Source: Gallionellaceae bacterium (GTDB lineage Bacteria; Pseudomonadota; Gammaproteobacteria; Burkholderiales; Gallionellaceae). Taken from it: a stretch of DNA of 19,230 nt. The notes under the pieces were generated by a model that saw only the letters and a program-made list of their open reading frames with translations, did no database searches and was not told the DNA's origin. The position numbers and the translations under genes were made by a program. The stretch is from assembly GCA_003151655.1 (NCBI GenBank), contig PLYB01000065.1, forward strand, positions 1,473 through 20,702, written 5' to 3'. This document shows, one piece after another, positions 14,894 through 19,230 of this stretch (positions are counted from its first letter, which is position 1; each line of letters starts with the position of its first letter).

Positions 14894-17800
14894 ATGAAAC
14901 AGAAATCAAAAATACTGGTAGTTGATGACGATCCGAATCTCAGGAAGACGCTTGCCGATATCCTGAGAGTCAAGGGCTATGAAATAGCTGTCGCCGCCAA
15001 CGGCGCGGAGGCTATTGCGGCGGCGGAACAGGCTTCGTTCAGTCTGACGCTGATCGATTTGATGCTGCCGGACATGGGCGGGTTTGAGGTGATGGCGCGC
15101 ATCAAGGCGATCTCGCCGTTGACCGAGGCGATCATCCTCACCGGGCACGCTTCGATGGACACTGCCATCGAGGCCACCGAGCGGGGAGCATATTCCTACT
15201 TGCTCAAGCCCTACCACATGGACGACTTGCTGCAAAAAATCAGGCATGGTGTCGAGCGCCAGCGTTTGGAATGGCAACTGGTGGAGCGCGAGGCGTTGTT
15301 CAGTGCCATTTTCAATCAGACCTCCATCGGCATCGAACTGATCGACCCCGAGACCTTGCGTTTTGTCGAGGCCAATCCCGCCGCGTGCCGCATGCTTGGC
15401 TATACACACGATGAATTTCTGCAATTGCGCCTGGCCGATACCCAGGCAATTTTGAATGAAGCAGAATTGCTTGACGTGGTACGGCAGGTGGATGAAGCGG
15501 GCGGGATGACGATAGAGAACCGTCACCGCTGCAAAAATGGCGACTTGCTGGATGTCGAAGTCAATTCCCGCATGTTGGACTTGCCGGGTAAACGCTTGCT
15601 GGTCGGCGTGTGGAGCGATGTAAGCAAACGCAAGCGCCAGGAAACCATGCTGCACTTTCGCTTGAAGCTGATCGATATGGCCGCGCAGGTCGATCACTTG
15701 CATTTGATGCAGGCCACGCTGGATATTGCCGAAGAGTTGACGGGCAGCCGCATCGGATTTTTTCACTATGTGGAAAAAGATCAGGACACAATTTCACTGC
15801 AAGCTTGGTCAAGCAATACCCTGCAAAATATGTGTACCGCCGAAGGTGCAGGACAACATTACCCGGTGAATCTGGCCGGTGTGTGGGCTGATGCCATCAG
15901 AAATAAAGCAGCGGTGATTCAGAACGACTACCCCCATCTAGCCAGCAAGAAAGGCATGCCGCAAGGGCATGCAGTGGTGGACAGATTTGTCAGCGTCCCC
16001 ATCCTGCGTAATAACCAGATCGTGGCGCTGATCGGCGTGGGCAACAAGCCATCAGACTATGATGAGGCGGATGTCGAGATCGTTGCCCAATTGGCCGATC
16101 TGGTGTTTGATCTGATTGAGACCAATAAAACCCAGCGCGCACTGCGCGAAAGTGAAGAGAAATTCCGCAAGATCACCGAATCGGCGCAGGACGCTATCAT
16201 CATGATGGGAGCGCATGAGCGCATAACCGCTTGGAATGCGGCCGCCGAGCATCTGTTCGGTTATAGCGCAGCCGAAGCAATCGGGCAGGAACTGCATCCG
16301 CTGATTACGCCACCCGAGGCACAGCTTGCATTTAAACACGGATTCCCGCATTTTCTGCAGACGGGAACCGGGCCGATCATCGGCAAAGTGTCCGAGGTTA
16401 TCGCATTGCGTAAAGGCGGCGAAACGTTCCCAGTGGAAGTGTCGCTCGCGTCGTTACAGATCGGGGAACAGTGGCACGCCATCGGTATCTTCCGCGACAT
16501 CACCGAGCGCAAACGGGCGGATGAAAACTTGCGCATCACGGCCAGCGTATTCGAGAACAGCCAGGAAGGCATCGTGATCACCGATGCCAACAACGTTTTT
16601 CTGGATGTCAACCCGGCCTTCACCCAGATCACCGGCTATACCCGCGCGGAGGTGATCGGCAAGAACCCCAGGCTGTTGAATTCGGGGCGTCAGGACAAGG
16701 CGTTTTATGCCGCGATGTGGCAATCTTTGCAACAGAAAAAGGTGTGGCGCGGCGAAATTTGGAACCGGCGCAAATCCGGCGAGATTTATGCGGAGCTACT
16801 CTCGGTTTCAAGCATCTGCGACGACGCTGGCAGGGTACAACGCTATGTCGGGGTGTTTTCCGACATCAGTTACCTCAAGGCACACGAGTTCGAGTTGAGC
16901 CGCATCGCGCATTACGACCCGCTGACCAATATCCCTAACCGGGTGTTACTGGCCGACCGCATGAAGCAGGCTATCGCCCAGACTGCGCGCGAACAAAACA
17001 TGATGGCGGTCTGCTATCTTGATCTCGACGGCTTCAAGCTCATCAACGACACCTTGGGACACGAGGAGGGCGATCAGGTATTGATCGAGGTAGCCAAGCG
17101 CATCGCTAACACCATACGCGGCGGGGACACCGTCGCCCGTTTGGGCGGAGACGAGTTCGTGGTGCTGCTGCTGGGGCTGGAGAAAGGCGAAGAATGCGTG
17201 GCAACCATCGAACGCCTGCTCGCGGCGATAGCCCAACCTATCCCCGTCAAGGATCAGTCCCCCACACTGAGCGCCAGCATTGGAGTCAGTATTTATCCGC
17301 TGGACGATGAAGACCCGGACACGCTGATGCGCCACGCCGATCAAGCCATGTACACGGCCAAACAATCGGGCAAAAACCGCTTCCATATTTACGATCCCGC
17401 GCTGGATCGTCGCGCCCGCGACCAGCACGAATTCCTGACAAGCATCCGCCACGGGCTGAAGCACGGTCAGTTCGAGCTGCACTACCAGCCCAAGATTAAC
17501 TTGCGCAGCAGACTGTTGGTGGGGGCAGAAGCACTAATCCGCTGGCGGCATCCGGAACGCGGCCTGCTGCTGCCTGCGGAGTTTCTGCTCCCCATCGAGA
17601 ATACCGAACTCGACATCGAAATCGGCGAATGGGTGATCGCCAGCGCACTCGTCCAGATCAACCGCTGGCATCACGCAGGGCTGGATCTTGAGGTGAGCAT
17701 CAACATCTCGGCCCATCATCTGGAATCTCCCGGCTTCGAGGAAAAGCTGCGGCAACAGCTCGCACATTACCCCGACATACCGGTGGGCAAACTCCAGATC

Positions 17801-18184
17801 GAAATTCTGGAAACGGCGGCACTCAATGATATCGTCATCGTGCGCGAAATCATTGAGACATGCCGCAAGTTCGGCGTAGGATTTGCACTGGACGATTTCG
17901 GTACCGGCTACTCCTCGCTGACCTACCTGAGCGGCCTGCCGGTGGACGTGCTCAAGATAGACCAGTCCTTCGTGCGCGACATGCTGGAAGACAAGGGTGA
18001 CATGGCCATCGTGCATGGCATCATCGCCTTGGCGCGCGCATTTGACCGCCAGACCGTGGCCGAAGGCATCGAGACAGAGGAACATTACCGGGCGTTGCTC
18101 GACATGGGCTGCGAGCTAGGACAAGGATACGGCATCGCCCGCCCGATGCCGGCGGAAGAGTTGATGAATTGGCAAGCGGGGTGA
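14894..18184 (+). CDS. REC-PAS-GAF-PAS-PAS-GGDEF-EAL c-di-GMP turnover protein
   Basis: This cytosolic protein has 1096 residues. REC (about 1-122) has Asp11-12, Asp55, Thr83 and Lys105. It is followed by PAS (about 130-250), GAF (about 255-405), PAS (about 415-535) and PAS (about 545-660). The GGDEF domain has an intact GGDEF at 751-755 and an RGGD inhibitory site five residues before it. The EAL domain (EAL at 879-881) has DDFGTGYSS, KIDQSFV and the AEGIE stretch. Both enzymatic halves therefore look competent to make and to hydrolyse c-di-GMP, with activity probably set by REC phosphorylation and PAS/GAF ligands. The kinases upstream are candidate phosphodonors. The ATG has no good Shine-Dalgarno sequence because repeat copy C ends 15 bp before it. 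The REC part is nearly duplicated at 18390. Confidence 0.94.
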   Translation: MKQKSKILVVDDDPNLRKTLADILRVKGYEIAVAANGAEAIAAAEQASFSLTLIDLMLPDMGGFEVMARIKAISPLTEAIILTGHASMDTAIEATERGAYSYLLKPYHMDDLLQKIRHGVERQRLEWQLVEREALFSAIFNQTSIGIELIDPETLRFVEANPAACRMLGYTHDEFLQLRLADTQAILNEAELLDVVRQVDEAGGMTIENRHRCKNGDLLDVEVNSRMLDLPGKRLLVGVWSDVSKRKRQETMLHFRLKLIDMAAQVDHLHLMQATLDIAEELTGSRIGFFHYVEKDQDTISLQAWSSNTLQNMCTAEGAGQHYPVNLAGVWADAIRNKAAVIQNDYPHLASKKGMPQGHAVVDRFVSVPILRNNQIVALIGVGNKPSDYDEADVEIVAQLADLVFDLIETNKTQRALRESEEKFRKITESAQDAIIMMGAHERITAWNAAAEHLFGYSAAEAIGQELHPLITPPEAQLAFKHGFPHFLQTGTGPIIGKVSEVIALRKGGETFPVEVSLASLQIGEQWHAIGIFRDITERKRADENLRITASVFENSQEGIVITDANNVFLDVNPAFTQITGYTRAEVIGKNPRLLNSGRQDKAFYAAMWQSLQQKKVWRGEIWNRRKSGEIYAELLSVSSICDDAGRVQRYVGVFSDISYLKAHEFELSRIAHYDPLTNIPNRVLLADRMKQAIAQTAREQNMMAVCYLDLDGFKLINDTLGHEEGDQVLIEVAKRIANTIRGGDTVARLGGDEFVVLLLGLEKGEECVATIERLLAAIAQPIPVKDQSPTLSASIGVSIYPLDDEDPDTLMRHADQAMYTAKQSGKNRFHIYDPALDRRARDQHEFLTSIRHGLKHGQFELHYQPKINLRSRLLVGAEALIRWRHPERGLLLPAEFLLPIENTELDIEIGEWVIASALVQINRWHHAGLDLEVSINISAHHLESPGFEEKLRQQLAHYPDIPVGKLQIEILETAALNDIVIVREIIETCRKFGVGFALDDFGTGYSSLTYLSGLPVDVLKIDQSFVRDMLEDKGDMAIVHGIIALARAFDRQTVAEGIETEEHYRALLDMGCELGQGYGIARPMPAEELMNWQAG

Positions 18185-18213
18185 TCCGGGTTTCGATTAA
18201 TGAAAAACAATTT

Positions 18214-18361
18214 GTCCACGAAAGACACGAAAGGCACGAAAAAAAACCGTAGGTGCAATGATTCATCCATTGGGTATCAATTTTCAGTATGGAATCTTTT
18301 GAATTATTTTCGTGCTTTTCGTGTCTTTCGTGGACAACTGTTTTTAGGTGTTTTTCGTGGA
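18214..18361. repeat. GTCCACGAAA inverted-repeat element, copy D (spacer inverted)
   Basis: The arms run from GTCCACGAAAGACACGAAAG at 18214 to TTTCGTGTCTTTCGTGGAC ending at 18335, with a half-arm (GTTTTTCGTGGA) to 18361. The spacer, GTAGGTGCAATGATTCATCC onward, is the exact reverse complement of the copy B spacer over roughly 65 bases. The external left flank (AATTTGTCCAC) and the right-hand tail keep the same orientation as in copy B. Confidence 0.85.
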
Positions 18362-18389
18362 AAAATAGTCGTTTTTAGGTGATTTAAAA

Positions 18390-19230
18390 ATGAAACAGAA
18401 ATCCAAAATACTGGTAGTTGACGACGACCCGAATCTCAGAAAAACGCTTGGCGATATTCTGAGAATCAAGGGCTATGAAATAGCTGTCGCCGCCAACGGC
18501 GCGGAGGCTATTGCGGCGGCAGAACGAGACAGGTTCAGTCTGGCGTTGATCGACTTGGGGCTACCTGATATTCCCGGCCTCGAAGTGATGGCGCGCATCA
18601 AGGCAATCTCGCCGTTGACCGAGGCGATTATCCTGACCGGGAACGCTTCGATGGACAGCGCCATCGAAGCCACCAGACAGGGAGCGTACTCCTATCTGCT
18701 CAAGCCCTACCAGATGGATGACTTGCTGCGGATCATCACGCATGGCGTCGAGCGCCAGCAGGCACAAGCGGAGATACTCCATTTAGCCTCACTCTCCAGA
18801 TTGAATCCGAACCAGGTGATCGAAGTCACCCCCTCGGGCGAGGTGACCTATGCCAATCCGGTAGCCGAGAAACTATTTCCCGAGCTGAACTTGTTGGGAT
18901 GGTCGCACCCGTTGTTGCATGGCTTGTCAGAATTTAACCAGCTTGCGCAAAGCGAGCAACAGGCAGGCGTTATCCGTGAAGTCGCAGTCGGGCAGACAAT
19001 TTATGAGCTGCATATTCTTTACGTACCCGAGATTGACCTCATCCGTATCTACGGCTTGGACATTAGCGCACACAAGAATGTGCAAGCTAAATTAGAGGAA
19101 AGCGAGCGGCATTTCCGTGCGGTTACAGAGTCGGCCAACGATGCCATCATCACGGGTGCGGGTGCGGGTGCGGGTGCGGGTAACATTGTGAGCTGGAACG
19201 CTGCAGCGGAACGGTTGTTCGGCTATAGCG
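18390..19230 (+). CDS. REC-PAS-PAS signalling protein, 3' end outside window
   Basis: 280 codons are visible and the frame is open at the right edge. The REC domain (about 1-122; Asp11-12, Asp55, Thr83, Lys105) is very close to that of the 14894 protein at DNA level, including the first codons ATGAAACAGAAATC. Downstream the two diverge. Here a PAS-like domain with RLNPNQVIEVTPSGEVTYAN covers about 128-237, and a second PAS begins near 240 and is cut by the edge. That PAS contains a Gly-Ala repeat encoded by tandem GGTGCG units. AGGTGA lies 9 bases before ATG 18390. The output domain (kinase, GGDEF/EAL or other) is not visible. Confidence 0.9.
   Translation, partial: MKQKSKILVVDDDPNLRKTLGDILRIKGYEIAVAANGAEAIAAAERDRFSLALIDLGLPDIPGLEVMARIKAISPLTEAIILTGNASMDSAIEATRQGAYSYLLKPYQMDDLLRIITHGVERQQAQAEILHLASLSRLNPNQVIEVTPSGEVTYANPVAEKLFPELNLLGWSHPLLHGLSEFNQLAQSEQQAGVIREVAVGQTIYELHILYVPEIDLIRIYGLDISAHKNVQAKLEESERHFRAVTESANDAIITGAGAGAGAGNIVSWNAAAERLFGYS
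19155..19181 (+). repeat. Tandem hexanucleotide repeat GGTGCG x4 in a PAS domain
   Basis: Four perfect GGTGCG units plus GGT encode GAGAGAGAG at residues 256-264 of the 18390 protein. They fall between the ESANDAIIT strand and NIVSWNAAAERLFGY. Related PAS domains have only about three residues here. Copy-number changes would stay in frame. Confidence 0.88.

Noticed and set aside
13068..18361. CRISPR array
   Set aside because: The GTCCACGAAA copies are kilobases apart, are inverted pairs rather than evenly spaced direct repeats, share spacers, and have no cas genes nearby.

Overview
The window reads as chromosomal DNA of a Gram-negative proteobacterium. A freshwater betaproteobacterium such as the Gallionellaceae or another Nitrosomonadales lineage is my best guess. 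That guess rests on gene style: an arsRCDA block, many PAS-rich sensor proteins, dispersed GTAGGTCGGG palindromes, and long inverted repeats built on the GTCCACGAAA...CACGAAA motif. No rRNA or tRNA gene is present to fix the taxonomy.

Region 1 (1-2010, minus strand) is the start of an arsenic-resistance operon in the order arsR, arsC, arsD, arsA (arsA runs off the left edge). A perfect TATAAT -10 box lies inside an inverted repeat upstream of arsR, which fits autorepression by ArsR. An arsenite pump gene is not in the window. Region 2 (2133-5919, plus strand) holds a small unknown membrane-anchored protein, a 60-bp perfect hairpin, the decayed remnant of a PAS-domain gene, and a large membrane sensor (7 TM, CHASE3, TM, three PAS) that has no kinase or other recognisable output domain.

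Region 3 (6034-13031) looks like a signalling operon. It encodes an oxygen-binding di-iron (ODP) protein with a complete six-ligand set, overlapping by 11 bp a soluble triple-PAS histidine kinase. Then come a membrane Cache/PAS histidine kinase and a short two-TM histidine kinase. All three kinases carry closely related HisKA/HATPase cores; the first two are nearly identical at DNA level, so they probably address the same partner. Region 4 (13032-19230) supplies receivers: a stand-alone dual-REC protein, a 1096-residue REC-PAS-GAF-PAS-PAS-GGDEF-EAL protein, and the start of a second REC-PAS protein whose REC domain is a recent copy of the first. A GxxExxY (PD-(D/E)XK-like) gene lies among them.

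Every gap in region 4 holds a member of one large inverted-repeat family (four copies). A second palindrome family (GTAGGTCGGG...CCCGACCTAC) is scattered through regions 1-3, once inside the 3' end of a kinase gene. In both families, pairs of copies carry the central loop in opposite orientation while the outer flanks keep the same orientation, as if the loop had flipped between its arms. My inferred model is that oxygen or redox state (ODP plus PAS kinase) and periplasmic cues (Cache kinase) converge through paralogous kinases on shared REC proteins and on c-di-GMP turnover. The sequence supports the parts list but not the wiring.
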